A DNA stretch of 64,000 nucleotides, taken from positions 901,001-965,000 of the forward strand of contig NZ_CP092487.1 of NCBI RefSeq assembly GCF_022429565.1. The letters run 5' to 3'. The DNA comes from Lutibacter sp. A64 (lineage in GTDB: Bacteria > Bacteroidota > Bacteroidia > Flavobacteriales > Flavobacteriaceae). Positions 63,789 through 64,000 of the stretch are shown here, piece after piece; the stretch's first letter is position 1; each line of letters begins with the position of its first letter. A program made the position numbers and the translations under genes. A model generated the notes under the pieces. The model had not been told where the DNA came from, did not search any database, and was given only the letters and a program-made list of their open reading frames with translations.

Positions 63789-64000
63789 AATATTTATTTT
63801 TAAAAATGATTTTTTTTGTTTGAAAAATAGCGGTTTAGAGTAACCAAAAGTGTGGTTTGGTTATTGTGATTTTTCATACTTAAAATTAATTAATTTAAAA
63901 TTAAGAAACGTTGCTAATTAGCAATAATAAATAATTTTAGTTGCGTCTTGTTGACCGTAGTTTATTCCTCTTCAAAGAAATTATAAAAGTCATTAAATTT

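Noticed and set aside
63962..64000. Possible C-terminal end of a minus-strand gene at the right edge
   Set aside because: Only 12 codons and a stop (ending FFEEE) are visible, too short to support a gene.

Overview
The window looks like chromosome of a member of the Flavobacteriaceae (Bacteroidota). Base composition is AT-rich, intergenic regions carry the Bacteroidota -7 promoter element TAnnTTTG, and the gene content is typical of the family: a short LuxC-type reductase beside a dicluster ferredoxin, parE/parC, large S9 and M1 peptidases, DUF4252 proteins behind an ECF sigma factor, and DUF6090 and KTSC/J-domain proteins. No rRNA, tRNA or CRISPR array was seen.

Positions 1-43,000 are ordinary chromosome. 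From left to right they hold serC (cut by the window edge), a LuxC-like reductase and ferredoxin with divergent promoters, cutC, ychF, a DMT permease, topoisomerase IV (parE-parC), a cobalamin/iron-type binding lipoprotein, an S41 protease, an ECF sigma operon with two DUF4252 genes, an M1 aminopeptidase, an XRE regulator divergent from an M14 carboxypeptidase, an Lrp regulator, a NifX-like protein, a glycosyltransferase, a cold-shock protein, two DEAD-box helicases and a third SF2 helicase, an S9 peptidase, an MFS permease, an unusual SDR, a sialate O-acetylesterase, a J-domain protein, a complete TolC-HlyD-MacB-type efflux operon, an SDR and a DoxX protein.

Positions about 43,040-58,600 are accessory DNA. 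Small unrelated genes, all on the minus strand, are separated by imperfect palindromes. For five of them a core of 9-10 nt lying 5' of the gene reappears as its exact or one-insertion complement at the 3' end of the same gene. That is the geometry of integron gene cassettes, where the two cores belong to one circular element. No integrase is present in the window, so this would be an integrase-less, attC-like cassette cluster. A group II intron (43,600-45,498) is inserted in one of these palindromes. A second, ORF-less intron of the same family (62,448-63,082) sits in a homologous palindrome at the same position to within one base, and an unoccupied homologue of the site is at 54,883/54,884. 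This resembles the known preference of group IIC-attC introns for integron attC sites. Two ACT-domain genes share a 271-bp identical block that ends inside the genes, which shows recent recombination within the array. A LysR fragment, a DUF6090 fragment with an in-frame stop and a transposase tail are debris.

Embedded in and next to this region is a redox and flavin-themed set: a ferric-reductase-like flavocytochrome, an exported lipoprotein nitroreductase, a Crp-family regulator abutting ribB, and, at 59,215-63,788, a thioredoxin-ApbE-DUF4266-DUF3570 operon followed by a cytochrome b561-type membrane protein. ApbE attaches FMN to exported proteins and RibB makes a flavin precursor, so these genes may serve a common extracytoplasmic flavin or electron-transfer function. 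That link is inferred from context only.
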